Positions 51,825 to 61,011 of a stretch of 63,129 nt of DNA are shown in pieces. The notes beneath the pieces are model-generated. The model searched no databases. It was not told where the DNA came from and saw only the letters and a program-made list of their open reading frames with translations. Origin of the DNA: Williamsia sp. 1135 (GTDB taxonomy: Bacteria; Actinomycetota; Actinomycetes; Mycobacteriales; Mycobacteriaceae); NCBI RefSeq assembly GCF_002095395.1, contig NZ_MJEI01000078.1:1-63129 (forward strand), read 5' to 3'. Position numbers and translations under genes: made by a program. Position 1 is the first letter of the stretch, and every line of letters starts with the position of its first letter.

Positions 51825-53269
51825 ATGGCGAGTGAAGCAACGAAGGTTCCCGGATTGACAAGGGAGGAACTGGCGGCTGAGGTTGACCATGTCTCCACTT
51901 CCGACTTCTTGTCGACGCCGTTGGGCGACTTCGAGTTCTTCGACGGCGTGCCCGAACGTGCTTCGGTTCAACCCATCTTCGACGGGCTCGATCTGGTGCG
52001 CGGGATCACCGCGTTCCTCGACACGGTCCCGGGTGCATCTCTGGTCGCTATGCGACGCGGCCTGCGTGCGGCGGGTGTCGATTCACCCGGGAAGATCGGC
52101 TACACCGACCCTAGGTGCACATCCGATCCGATTTTCCTCACACCGAACACCGAGACAACCTACGGTGTCACGTTTCTCGACCTGAAGGCGTGGGGGCCCA
52201 CTGCCGTTGAGGTGCCGCCGCAATCGCTGTGCGTCGTCGATGACTTCTGGTTCCGGTACGTTGCGGACATGGGCATCGCGGGCCCGGACGAGGGCGCGGG
52301 CGGCAAGTATCTGTTCCTGCCCCCGGACTATGACGGTGAGCATCCCGGCGGCTATTACAACTACCAGAGCCCGACGTACTCGAACTTCGTTGTGATCCGG
52401 GCGCTCGGCGGTGTTTCCGCCATCAAGCAGTCCCGGATCTACCGTCTCAGTGAGGCTGCCGCCGCCCCGGAGAACACATTCATCAACGTCGCCGAACTAC
52501 CGATCAATACCGTTCACTCCAACGACTTCACCTTTTTCGAAGAGATCGCCCAACTTGTCGCCGAGGAACCCGCCGCCGCGCTGGACCCTGAACGCGCCGG
52601 TACCCTGGCCGCGCTCGGCATCGTGCACGACAAGCCCTTCGCACCCGACGAACGCTTACGCGGTGTCCTTGACAATGCGGCTCGCACCGGCGCAGCGATG
52701 GCGCGCGCCATTCTCTACACACCCCGTGACCCCGAAACGTTCCGCTGGGAAGGGTCGTCGTGGAAGAACGCGTTCGTCGGCGGCAGCTACGAGTTCCTTA
52801 ACGGCGGTGCACGCAATCTTAATGCCCGCACTCTGTTTCACTATGCGGCAACAGTGATCACCCCGGCGATGGCGCACGCCCAGGTCGGTGCCGGTTCCGC
52901 ATACATCTACACGGCAGAAGATGCAGACGGTGCGCTCCTTGACGGCGCCGCGACCTACTCACTGAAAATCCCCACCAACCCGCCGGCGAAGAACTTCTGG
53001 GCGGTCGACGTCTACGACACCCAAACCCGGTCATTGTTGCAGTCGGCGACCTACCCAGCGGTGGCAAGCCAGTCGCCAGAACTCCAGATGGACGAGGACG
53101 GCTCGTGCGTGCTCTGGTTCGGCCCGACCGCACCGAAGGTAGCGAGGGCAACTGGATCGCGACCCTGCCGGGTAAGTCGTGGTGGCCGGTGCTGCGTCTG
53201 TACGGCCCGCTCGAGCCGTGGTTCGACATGACATGGCGTCTGCCGGAAATCGTGCGCGAGAATCACTGA
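51825..53269 (+). pseudogene. DUF1254/DUF1214 protein with a frameshift near the C-terminus
   Basis: The frame from ATG 51825 gives a full DUF1254-type protein: TDPRCTSDPIFLTPNTETTYGVTFLDLK, PGGYYNYQSPTYSNFVVIRAL, then the DUF1214 part NLNARTLFHYAATVITPAMA, AYIYTAEDADG and NFWAVDVYDTQTRSLLQ. At about 53139 the reading shifts: after GPTAPKV it runs into an arginine-rich end at 53231. Another frame continues the family sequence (EGNWIATLPGKSWWPVLRLY, then GPLEPWFDMTWRLP) to a stop at 53267-53269. One base appears to be missing next to AAGG. A sequencing error in the short G run cannot be excluded. DUF1254 proteins have no established activity. Confidence 0.85.
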
Positions 53270-53489
53270 CCACATCGCATCGCGCCGTGCATGGACCTCG
53301 ATCGTGCGCTGCCGGGCAGTATCCGACGGCCGGCCTCCTGGAGGTGGGAACGAACCAGCGGAAGCCATTGACCGAGGCCGCCTATTCTCGAGCCGCGAAG
53401 CGGACGCTTGATGACCGCTCATGCCGCCGCTCACAGTCGGTTGACCTGCATCGATCTGATTGTCAGAGGCGTCTGCCATACTCGAACAC

Positions 53490-55112
53490 ATGAGCGAACA
53501 GGGCGCCCTTATCGACGCCATCCAGCATATGGATGCCGCCGAGTTGGTCGTTGCGCGCGAAGCGATCTCACAGCGCCTGACTCAGGTGTCGCTGACGACG
53601 TTGTCGGACGAGCAAGTGGTCGAGACCGCTCAGGTGGTCGAGACCGGGCGGCGCCGCGAGGACGCACTCTCGGTGCGGTGGGCGCTTGAACTACGCGAGC
53701 GTGGTGTCGCGGCCAAGCGCGGGTTGAAGCCGGGTAAGTACCTGTCATCTCTGTTGCGGCTCAACGTCGATCACGCCGGCGCACGCTACAAAGCCGCCGA
53801 GCGGATCGGCTACCGCCGGGAGCTCTCCGGTGACCTGCTCCCGGCTCCTTACCCGGCAACCGCTGCTGCGATGACCGACGGTGCCATCGAGTTTGCGCAT
53901 TACCGAGTCATCCACAAGACCTTGAAGGCGCTTCCGGGAGTTCTACGAGTCCCAGAGGTGTGGTCGAAGGTCGAAGCTGATCTCGCAGCCTACGCACGCA
54001 CCATGTCGCCTGAGGACCTGACCAAAGCTGCCCAACGACTGATCGCCTACCTCAACCCAGACGGCGAGTTCACCGACGACGCTGACCGTGCCCGCACACG
54101 AGCATTCAAGGTGTCAGGACCCGATTTTGATCACATGTCCGGAATCTCCGGCACCCTCACCCCGGCGACCCGGGCACTGTGGGATGTCGTGGCCGAGAAG
54201 TGGGCCCGGCCGGGAATGAACAATCCCGCTGACCCGGAATCCCCGAGCGGCGATGGCGATGTGGCCGACACCGACGCGCTCGCCGCCGCCGCTGAACGCG
54301 ACGACCGCTCGCAAGAGCAACGCAACCACGACGCATTCCACCGGATGCTCGAGCACGCGGTGGGCTCGCGGGCCGTGGGCCAACACAGAGGGCAAGCCGC
54401 GAAGGTCGTGGTCACCATGACCCTGGACGAGCTGGAGAAAGAGACAGGGATCGCCACCACCGCTTCCGGCGGCACCCTTCCAGTCCGGGACGCGCTGGCG
54501 CTCGCCGGCTCCAGCCGAAAGTTCCTCGCACTTTTGGACAACGCGCATCGGCCGCTGTTTCTCGGTCGCGAAGCGCGATTGGCCTCCGCCGACCAACGCA
54601 TCGCCCTCATCGCTGCCGAGCGCGGCTGCTCCCGCCCCGGATGCGACCAGCCCGCCACTCGCACGGCCGTGCACCATATGCGGGAATGGAAGAACGGCGG
54701 CTACACCGACATCACTGTCCTCACCCTGGTTTGCGACCCCGACCACGGACAGATACACGACGGCGAGCACGGCTGGATCACCGAGATCATCACCTCCGAA
54801 ACCGGCCCACCCGGGTGGGTGGGTCGAGTCGGGTGGCGCCAACGCGGCACCGACGACCCCCTCACTCCCAACGACACCCACTTTCCTGAACGTCACTTCC
54901 AGGAGACCGTGGCTGCCCTGCGCGCAAAAGACGAAGCCGAAGAAGCACACGCCGCTTGGTTTCGACAGAGAGCCGAAGAAGAACTCTTCGAGGCGAACTG
55001 GCAGACCGAACATCCGGATTGGCACGCCGAGGAGCAACGATGGATTGCAGAACTCGAACAGTTACCCGATCCGGAACCACCGCCCAGCGACTGGTTCACT
55101 GACGCAGCCTGA
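53490..55112 (+). CDS. DUF222 protein with C-terminal HNH endonuclease domain (13E12-type)
   Basis: About 540 residues. ATG 53490 is preferred over TTG 53460. The DUF222 part has ALSVRWALELRERGVAAKRGL, FAHYRVIHKTLKALPG and RALWDVVAEKWARPGMNNP. The C-terminal HNH motif is complete: ERGCSRPGCDQPATRTAVHHM, followed by EWKNGGYTDITVLTLVCDPDHGQIH. Mycobacteria and gordonias carry many copies, often with an associated mobile history (13E12 REP). The biological role is unclear. An acidic, glutamine/tryptophan-rich tail follows. No direct link with its neighbours is visible. Confidence 0.88.
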   Translation: MSEQGALIDAIQHMDAAELVVAREAISQRLTQVSLTTLSDEQVVETAQVVETGRRREDALSVRWALELRERGVAAKRGLKPGKYLSSLLRLNVDHAGARYKAAERIGYRRELSGDLLPAPYPATAAAMTDGAIEFAHYRVIHKTLKALPGVLRVPEVWSKVEADLAAYARTMSPEDLTKAAQRLIAYLNPDGEFTDDADRARTRAFKVSGPDFDHMSGISGTLTPATRALWDVVAEKWARPGMNNPADPESPSGDGDVADTDALAAAAERDDRSQEQRNHDAFHRMLEHAVGSRAVGQHRGQAAKVVVTMTLDELEKETGIATTASGGTLPVRDALALAGSSRKFLALLDNAHRPLFLGREARLASADQRIALIAAERGCSRPGCDQPATRTAVHHMREWKNGGYTDITVLTLVCDPDHGQIHDGEHGWITEIITSETGPPGWVGRVGWRQRGTDDPLTPNDTHFPERHFQETVAALRAKDEAEEAHAAWFRQRAEEELFEANWQTEHPDWHAEEQRWIAELEQLPDPEPPPSDWFTDAA

Positions 55113-55272
55113 CCTGGCAGGATGCGACACCCGTGCGTGGCTCGGGGACAGCGGTCGGGCGCAGGCACAGCCATCACCCCAAAAGGAGCGTTGTGGCCCC
55201 ATTCCTGTCAAGTATTCGGTAATACTCATACTTTCGGCAGACTCAACCCCTGAGACCCCGAGGAGTCTGGCC

Positions 55273-56586
55273 ATGACCGATGAGGACCGCCGCGCACGCT
55301 CGGCGTCGCACTACACGCAGATGTCGCCAACGCCTGGGCTGACGGCGGTTGTGGAGCTGGCTGCTCAGGTCACGGGATGTCCGGTTGCCATGATCAACGT
55401 GATCGACGGCGCTTACCAATACACCATCGCCGCGCACGGAATCAGCGCCGGCTTGGTCGTGCCATTGCGCCTGTCTGGTTGCGCCAGCGTCGTCGCCGGG
55501 AATGCCCCGATAGTCATTGCCGACGCTGCCGACCGAACTGACGATTCCACGCTGATCACACTCATGCATGAGGTTGGGTTTCGCGCCTACGCGGGCATCC
55601 CACTGCTCGGACGCGAGGGCCTTCCGGTGGCCTCACTGTGTGTCATTGATCAAGATCCGCATTCCGAGCGGGCCATCGACGTCGCGGCGCTCGCGCGGTG
55701 CGCCATCCTTGCGGGAGATGCGCTCGATAGCGCTCGATCGCAAGGGGCCCACTTCGGAACCACCGGTTTGATCAATGCAGAGCCCCACGACAACGCAGTG
55801 TCGACGATCGAGATCGGCGTCCGCGAGGTGGCAACCGCGGTCGCCAACGACGAGATCGTGCCCTGGTATATGCCGATCATCGACCTGGAAACCGGCGACC
55901 TCACGGCAGTGGAAGCGTTGGCGAGGTGGCTCCACCCCACCCTCGGCGTCCTCCCGCCGGGCGCCTTTGTGCCGTTGATCGAGAACACCGACCTGATCAT
56001 CGACTTCGATCTGGCCATGTTGGCGCGTGCGCTCGACGATCTGCGGCGGTGGCGAACCACTGACACCGATGCCGCCGATGTGAAGGTCGCCGTCAACATG
56101 TCTGCACACCACTTCTACCGCCCGGACTGCGCCGACCGTATCGACAAGGTGGCCACTGCCGCCGGCATCGCAGCGGAGTCCATCGTTCTCGAGATCACCG
56201 AGACCGTCGCAGTTCCAACCACAGCACTGATCAATTCCCGGGTCATCAACGACCTGCAAGAGCGCGGTTACATTGTGGTCTTCGACGACATCGGCGGACC
56301 CTGGCTGCCCGCCGAGCATCTGCTGTCGTTCGGAGTCAACGGGCTCAAGGCCGACCGCGCAGTCGGTTCGTCGCTACACACACCCACCGGCCGCGCCATT
56401 GCGCGGGCTCTGACCGCGTTGACCGACGAACTCGGCCAGTTCTTGGTCATCGAAGGCATCGAATCCGCCGAACAAGCGCATCACGCCCGTGTCATCGGCG
56501 CCCGCTTCGGACAAGGATTCTATTGGTCCGCTGCGCAACCCGCCCACGCCTTTTCCACCTTCCGTCTCATCGGAAGACCCGGTTGA
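55273..56586 (+). CDS. GAF-EAL protein, probable cyclic-di-GMP phosphodiesterase
   Basis: About 437 residues from ATG 55273, which follows GAGGAG at eight bases. Residues about 1-150 form a GAF sensor (CPVAMINVIDGAYQYTIAAHG, AGIPLLGREGLPVASLCVIDQ). Residues about 190-430 form an EAL domain with the catalytic set apparently complete: AVEALARWLHP, VAVNMSAHHF, VLEITETVA, VVFDDIGG, GLKADRAV and VIEGIES, then FGQGFYWS. It should cleave c-di-GMP to pGpG in response to a signal bound by GAF. This second messenger often controls biofilm polymers, which fits the surroundings. The frame is open to 55045 but that part is not protein-like. Confidence 0.9.
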   Translation: MTDEDRRARSASHYTQMSPTPGLTAVVELAAQVTGCPVAMINVIDGAYQYTIAAHGISAGLVVPLRLSGCASVVAGNAPIVIADAADRTDDSTLITLMHEVGFRAYAGIPLLGREGLPVASLCVIDQDPHSERAIDVAALARCAILAGDALDSARSQGAHFGTTGLINAEPHDNAVSTIEIGVREVATAVANDEIVPWYMPIIDLETGDLTAVEALARWLHPTLGVLPPGAFVPLIENTDLIIDFDLAMLARALDDLRRWRTTDTDAADVKVAVNMSAHHFYRPDCADRIDKVATAAGIAAESIVLEITETVAVPTTALINSRVINDLQERGYIVVFDDIGGPWLPAEHLLSFGVNGLKADRAVGSSLHTPTGRAIARALTALTDELGQFLVIEGIESAEQAHHARVIGARFGQGFYWSAAQPAHAFSTFRLIGRPG

Positions 56587-56795
56587 ACGCTCCCGGCAAA
56601 GCAGGATCCGATACTTCCCTGTGTTTGAACCGGTGATCACACAGTGACGCCCTGACCTGCAAAAAGGGTGAGTTGTTACCCTTCAGTAAGCATTCTGTGG
56701 CATCATTGAACCCGGTGCAGTCCGAGCCATTTTCTGACAGTCGTATCTTTTGTGACGACGGGTCAGCACAGTTGGTAGTCGAAGGGACAACCACC

Positions 56796-57224
56796 GTGCA
56801 TACGCAACTCTCAGCTTTATTTCCTAACGACAACCTGCCTTACAAGGGCGCCCCGCTCAGCGTCATCACCTTGCAGCGACAGGGTACGACCATCCTCTCG
56901 GTAAACGGGGAGGTCGATCTTCTGACCGCGCCCCAGCTCACCGAAGCAGTGCTCACGGCGCTCCAGGCCGAATCACGTTGCCTGATAATCGACTTGACAG
57001 GTACGACGTTCTTGTCGTCAGCCGGCATGCAGGTTCTGATCGATGCCCAATCCGCAATGTCACCGAGTGGACACCTGGGCGTCGTCGCCAACGGTCCCGC
57101 CACAGCAGGGACCATGAAACTTGTAGGCCTGGACGGCATTCTGACCATCTCGGCCTCCGTCGACGCGGCGATCACGACGTACATCCACGCGGACCGCGAC
57201 GACACTGAATCTCTGAGCGCTTGA
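56796..57224 (+). CDS. STAS-domain protein (anti-sigma factor antagonist type)
   Basis: About 142 residues. The STAS core reads LSVITLQRQGTTILSVNGEVDLLTAPQL, RCLIIDLTGTTFLSSAGMQVL, then LGVVANGPATAGTMKLVGLDGILTI. The phosphorylatable serine is in LSSAGM. It may act in a partner-switching pathway with an RsbW-type kinase not in this window, and affect a stress sigma factor. GTG at 56796 behind GAAGGGA is chosen; a TTG at 56673 lies within a small hairpin and is less likely. It is 210 bp downstream of the EAL gene in the same direction. Confidence 0.85.
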   Translation: MHTQLSALFPNDNLPYKGAPLSVITLQRQGTTILSVNGEVDLLTAPQLTEAVLTALQAESRCLIIDLTGTTFLSSAGMQVLIDAQSAMSPSGHLGVVANGPATAGTMKLVGLDGILTISASVDAAITTYIHADRDDTESLSA

Positions 57225-57246
57225 CCGTCGCGTCCGCCGCCTGACA

Positions 57247-57324
57247 AATCTGCTCCACTTCTGGCAATCTGCTCCACTTCCAGTGCGCTGGAAGTGGAGC
57301 ACTTTTGCGTAAGTGGAGCAGATT
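57247..57324. terminator. Nested palindromes between converging genes, probable bidirectional terminator
   Basis: A 13-bp stem (GCTCCACTTCCAG with CTGGAAGTGGAGC) lies at 57271-57300, followed by ACTTTT. Around it a second perfect 14-bp inverted pair (AATCTGCTCCACTT from 57247 and AAGTGGAGCAGATT to 57324) encloses the first, and the left arm is also repeated directly. It separates the STAS gene (plus) from the fibre operon (minus). Confidence 0.75.
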
Positions 57325-57355
57325 GGCGCTGGCGAGGCCTTCACCACCGAACTAC

Positions 57356-59254
57356 TCAGCTCGGTGTCGTCACCCACACTCCGGATTGGCGACTGATGGT
57401 GACCGAGCCCGTGGCGCCGGTCACCTCTAATTCATCTGAACCCGGGACCCACTGCAGACTGTCGTCAGCCGCCGCCGACACGCGGTAGGCCTCCATCCCG
57501 TCCGAGCTGCGGATGACCACTGCCGGGCCGGCCGAGGTCTGCATCAATTGCGCCGAGTAGTTGCCGGTTGAGGAGCTGAAGGCCACCGAGATTGGTTGCT
57601 CGGTTTGCTCAGTCGGCTCAGCGGGCGTCGACGACGTCGGTGTAGGACTGGTCGCCGTCGTTGTCGGGGTGGTCGGCGTGATAGTCGTGCTGACGGGCGG
57701 TGCGCCAGACGGTGAGGTACCGGCAGTAGTGGAACTTTGCGGCGGCGACGACGTGCTGCCGGCGCTGGGGCTCGCCGTCGTCGTGGGTGCGGCCGTGCGG
57801 GCACCTGGCGCGGGCACTACGCACGCCACGCCGTTTGCAGCACTGGCGGTCACCTGTCGGGACACGAACTCCGTCGACTGGGTGGTGTCGTTCACGCGGG
57901 TACGAACCTCAACAATCGCCCCCGTGCCGCTCAGATGTGAGGCCGTGAGTTCGCTGTAGGCAAGTGTCTTCGTCACCGCCTGTCCTGCGGGCGTACCGCC
58001 GGCCGTCAAGATATTCGACGTGTAGGCAATGCTCCCGGTGGTCGCGTCGCGCACTATGAAGCGGTAGGTGAACCCGGAAAGGTGTGGCCACGAGAACGTG
58101 GCAGTCTTCTGCGCAGCGTTCGTCAGGCACGTGATGGATGCCGGTGGCGGGATGTAGGCAGCGGCCCCAGATGTCTCCAGGCCTGACCGGCAATGAAGGT
58201 TGGTGGTGTACAAACTCTTGTAAACCCGATAACCACGCCAGCCCGCAGAAACAGCACCCCCGGGAAGCATCGTGTGAATCTCGGCATCGTAGTCCCACGA
58301 GACGATGTCAATCGGAAATCCGCTGGCGCCGAGAGTCGCCGACAGAGTTGAACCGATAGCAGCGGAGGGTCCGGGGTTGACATCGACGGTTCGCCACACA
58401 TTGCCCGAGAGGTCGCGAAGGATGATCCGGTACTGGTACGGCGCACCGATGTGCTTCCAGTCGAGCGTCACCACAGTAGGACTCGTGAAGGTGCTGTTGG
58501 TGCACGTGACGTAGGTCAACCCGAAGAATGGGTCGTTCAACCGCGGGACGAAATCGTTGCGAGACGCAAACGACCCCGTGGTGGCTGAAGCTGAGTCAAT
58601 ATAGGCTGCTGCAGAGCCCTGGACACTGCCACCGACGACGGCCAATGCTGTTGTGAGTCCGACAATTACGAGGGACGATGCATTGCCTGCGAGGTGTTGC
58701 GGCTTGCGCGAGCGAGTCGGCGCGTCAGCCTCACCAGACCGTCGACGGCCGGCGGGAAAAATGACGAGCCACAGCAGCGCGACCACCGCCAGTCCGCCGA
58801 GAATTCTTGCGGCGGGGGTGTGAAGCCATGCGGCCACGTACCCGAGTCCATCGACGTGGAACACCACCCGCTCGGCCGCGGTGATCACATAGGACTGGGA
58901 GTCCGGAACGCTGTTGGCATCGCCTTGAAGGGTCAGTGCCGCAAAGTTTTCCGTGGTCGAGTCGACGGATACGACGCGGTGGGTGATGCGGATGCCCTGT
59001 TCGTTCGTGACGCTGATGACGTCGCCGGGTCGGATGTCGGTAGCCGGGACCGTATCTGCGATGGCCAGGGAGCCCGTCGGGATCGTCGGTTCCATGGACC
59101 CCGACTGAATGATCAACGGTGTGATGCCGAACAGCACAGCAACCGCTGCGGCAATGATGCACAGAAGGCCGGTCACGGCACCGATCGTCAGCGCTACCTC
59201 GCGGATGATGCGTGAGCGGTGGCGGATTGGGCGGCTGTTGCTGATGTCGGTCAC
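57356..59254 (-). CDS. SipW-type signal peptidase fused to a TasA/CalY-like secreted domain and Ser/Thr/Pro-rich stalk
   Basis: About 632 residues from GTG 59254, which overlaps the upstream stop (GTGA). Residues 20-45 form a membrane helix. Then come Ser53 in QSGSMEPTIPTG, His92 in GIRITHRVV and GDAN near 111-114: the Ser/His arrangement of archaeal/ER-type (S26B) peptidases. A second helix lies at 151-169. Residues 194-217 form a third helix ending GSAAAYIDSASATTGSF, very like the signal-cleavage regions of the three small subunits in this operon. About 270 residues of Fn3-like beta domain follow, then a run rich in T, S and P (near 480-560) and a final small domain. It may be a peptidase that cleaves its own fused substrate. 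Last gene of the operon. Confidence 0.85.
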   Translation of the reverse strand: MTDISNSRPIRHRSRIIREVALTIGAVTGLLCIIAAAVAVLFGITPLIIQSGSMEPTIPTGSLAIADTVPATDIRPGDVISVTNEQGIRITHRVVSVDSTTENFAALTLQGDANSVPDSQSYVITAAERVVFHVDGLGYVAAWLHTPAARILGGLAVVALLWLVIFPAGRRRSGEADAPTRSRKPQHLAGNASSLVIVGLTTALAVVGGSVQGSAAAYIDSASATTGSFASRNDFVPRLNDPFFGLTYVTCTNSTFTSPTVVTLDWKHIGAPYQYRIILRDLSGNVWRTVDVNPGPSAAIGSTLSATLGASGFPIDIVSWDYDAEIHTMLPGGAVSAGWRGYRVYKSLYTTNLHCRSGLETSGAAAYIPPPASITCLTNAAQKTATFSWPHLSGFTYRFIVRDATTGSIAYTSNILTAGGTPAGQAVTKTLAYSELTASHLSGTGAIVEVRTRVNDTTQSTEFVSRQVTASAANGVACVVPAPGARTAAPTTTASPSAGSTSSPPQSSTTAGTSPSGAPPVSTTITPTTPTTTATSPTPTSSTPAEPTEQTEQPISVAFSSSTGNYSAQLMQTSAGPAVVIRSSDGMEAYRVSAAADDSLQWVPGSDELEVTGATGSVTISRQSGVWVTTPS

Positions 59255-59889
59255 GTTGTCGTCGCATTGAACGTCAGGGTTACCGACTGCAGAGTCTGAG
59301 ATTGCACGCTCAGTGGCGTTGCCGGGACGAGCGTGACCACAAAGCAGAGGCTCTGCTTGTTCGTTCCCGCGGTCGTTCCCAGCGGTTGAGCCGCAGTGAT
59401 GATCGGGACGGTAACCGCGGCCTGCAGCATTGCGGTTCCGAGTTGCGACCCGCTGCAACTCCCTGTGGCCAACCCGTTGGATGTGCCGTTTGTCGGTGCG
59501 CTACCGGCGAATACGGCCATTCGGAGGAAGTTGGTGAGCGCGGGACTTCCCGCGGCAGTGCGCGCTGTCATGGTGTAGATCAACGGGAGCGTCGACAGGG
59601 TGTTCTGTACTTCTAACGTCGCAGCCCTGCTGTCGCCGGGCAGCATGTTCGTCATGCTCAGGCCCGTCGCACCGCTGAACGTGTAACTCTTGACCCCGTT
59701 GACGCGAAGGTCGACTGTTCCAGTCTTGAAATCTCCGGACGTCGCAAGTGCGGAGTTGCTCCACAACGCCATCGTCCCGACAGCGCCGAGTCCCAGGACG
59801 ATGCCCAGAGCCAGGATGGCACGCACTCGCACCCCGATCGACCCCATGAACACAGTTCGGACGGCGGCCCAGTCAGCGCTGGGCGCCAT
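59251..59889 (-). CDS. Secreted fibre subunit with SipW-dependent signal peptide (TasA/CalY-like)
   Basis: 212 residues. The signal stretch is AILALGIVLGLGAVGTMALWS, followed by NSALATSGDFKTGTVDLRVNG, the usual start of SipW-processed proteins. The mature part is a beta-rich domain with GLSMTNMLPGDSRAATLEVQN (the LxPGD element found in TasA/CalY) and two cysteines, in GSCSGS and LCFVV. It should be secreted through Sec, cut by the operon peptidase, and assemble outside into fibres or an adhesive coat. ATG at 59889 follows AGAGGA and overlaps the upstream peptidase end by 17 bp. ATG 59847 is a possible alternative. Confidence 0.82.
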   Translation of the reverse strand: MAPSADWAAVRTVFMGSIGVRVRAILALGIVLGLGAVGTMALWSNSALATSGDFKTGTVDLRVNGVKSYTFSGATGLSMTNMLPGDSRAATLEVQNTLSTLPLIYTMTARTAAGSPALTNFLRMAVFAGSAPTNGTSNGLATGSCSGSQLGTAMLQAAVTVPIITAAQPLGTTAGTNKQSLCFVVTLVPATPLSVQSQTLQSVTLTFNATTT

Positions 59890-60481
59890 GATCCGAATCC
59901 TCTTTCACCTCTCGTACGTCTGCCGGTTCGCAGCGCATGCGCCGTCGATCCCGGATGCTTCCGCCCGTCATGAGGATCGCGTAGGAAAACAGCGCCGTGA
60001 CAATCGCGCCGATGACCCAGGTGCGGTGTTGGCCGGTGACCCAGTTGTTGACGTATCCGAGGTAGGGGATGCTGTACCAGACCTCTCCTCGGATTTGCTC
60101 GACCACAACCGGTTTGGGGTCCGCGACGTCGTTGGCGTCGCCCTTCGTGGTGTAGGTGCGCTCCCCCAGAGTGTTCTGCGACGTGGCGACGATCCTGTGA
60201 GTTACCACCGCCGGCCGACCGGACTGTAGCTGATAGGTGATGGCGTCGCCGATCCGAAGGTCGTCGGCGTCGGCCGGTTTGACGATTATGAGCGTTCCGG
60301 GTGCGTACGTCGGTTGCATCGACCCGGTGAGCACGGTGAACCGCTCAGCACTGCCCGCGGCCGGGATGAGGAACGTGATCGCCAAGAGCGAGAGCATGGC
60401 GAACAGGAACGCCCACGACAGAACCGTGCGGACCCACCAGAGAAGTCCGGTGGACTCATCCGCTGAAACAGATACGGTCAT
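59873..60481 (-). CDS. SipW-type signal peptidase I (archaeal/ER class)
   Basis: 202 residues. ATG at 60481 overlaps the stop of the subunit gene before it (ATGA). One N-terminal helix (WAFLFAMLSLLAITFLIPAA) is followed by the catalytic serine in LTGSMQPTYAPGT (Ser54), histidine instead of lysine in AVVTHRIVA, and TKGDANDVADP. A second helix lies at TWVIGAIVTALFSYAILM. Replacement of Lys by His marks the SipW class, which processes special short secreted subunits in Bacillus biofilm operons. It lies between two such subunit genes. The frame is open further upstream in the track of the subunit gene but the overlap start fits best. Confidence 0.9.
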   Translation of the reverse strand: MTVSVSADESTGLLWWVRTVLSWAFLFAMLSLLAITFLIPAAGSAERFTVLTGSMQPTYAPGTLIIVKPADADDLRIGDAITYQLQSGRPAVVTHRIVATSQNTLGERTYTTKGDANDVADPKPVVVEQIRGEVWYSIPYLGYVNNWVTGQHRTWVIGAIVTALFSYAILMTGGSIRDRRRMRCEPADVREVKEDSDHGAQR

Positions 60482-61008
60482 AGCTGTTGATCCGCCCGAA
60501 AATTGAGGGTGACTTTGGTGGTCTTGTTCTGCAGAGCGCCGGCGCCGACAGTAGCGCGTAAACACCAGACTTCCGAAGTGTTTGCCTGCACCGTTCGTGC
60601 CGTCGACGGCGCCGGAAACACCGTCCACGGCCCGGCGACGACACTCGATGGACTACCAGTAGGCGGGCATCCCGCGATGCTGCTGACAATCGACGCACTG
60701 AGGGTCAGTGGTACTTCGCTCGTGGTGGGGACCACCGACTGGAGTCGGTATGCCGCCTTCGTGTCGCCGACCACCGAAATGGTCAGCGGGCGTTGAACCA
60801 CCGAACCCGGGGCCAGACCGGCGCTCCCGAAGTCGTTCCAGGCGTAGTTCTGCGACTCACCGGCCAGGATTCTCAGCTGGCCCGAGGTGACAGTCGCGCT
60901 GCCGGTCTGTGCCTGATCGCGCCAGGAAGCACCTGTTTGTTCTGCGGACATCACGGCCAGCACGGTGATCGCGATGGCGGCTCCAGCGCCCTGCCAGCGC
61001 TTCTTCAT
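60478..61008 (-). CDS. Secreted small subunit with SipW-dependent-type signal peptide
   Basis: 176 residues. It starts MKKRWQGAGAAIAITVLAVM with the cleavage region SAEQTGASWRDQAQTGSATVTSGQL. The mature part has GSAGLAPGSVVQRPLTISVVGDTKAAYRLQ, including an LAPG-type loop, and two cysteine-containing strands (SIAGCPPTG, SEVWCLRAT). It is shorter than TasA and more like other actinobacterial subunits of unknown structure. ATG at 61008 comes three bases after the previous stop and is followed by an ATGA overlap with the peptidase gene. Confidence 0.78.
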   Translation of the reverse strand: MKKRWQGAGAAIAITVLAVMSAEQTGASWRDQAQTGSATVTSGQLRILAGESQNYAWNDFGSAGLAPGSVVQRPLTISVVGDTKAAYRLQSVVPTTSEVPLTLSASIVSSIAGCPPTGSPSSVVAGPWTVFPAPSTARTVQANTSEVWCLRATVGAGALQNKTTKVTLNFRADQQL

Positions 61009-61011
61009 GGC

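Noticed and set aside
54114-55037. 307-codon minus-strand frame opposite the HNH gene
   Set aside because: Glycine/valine-rich shadow; the plus strand has complete DUF222 and HNH motifs.
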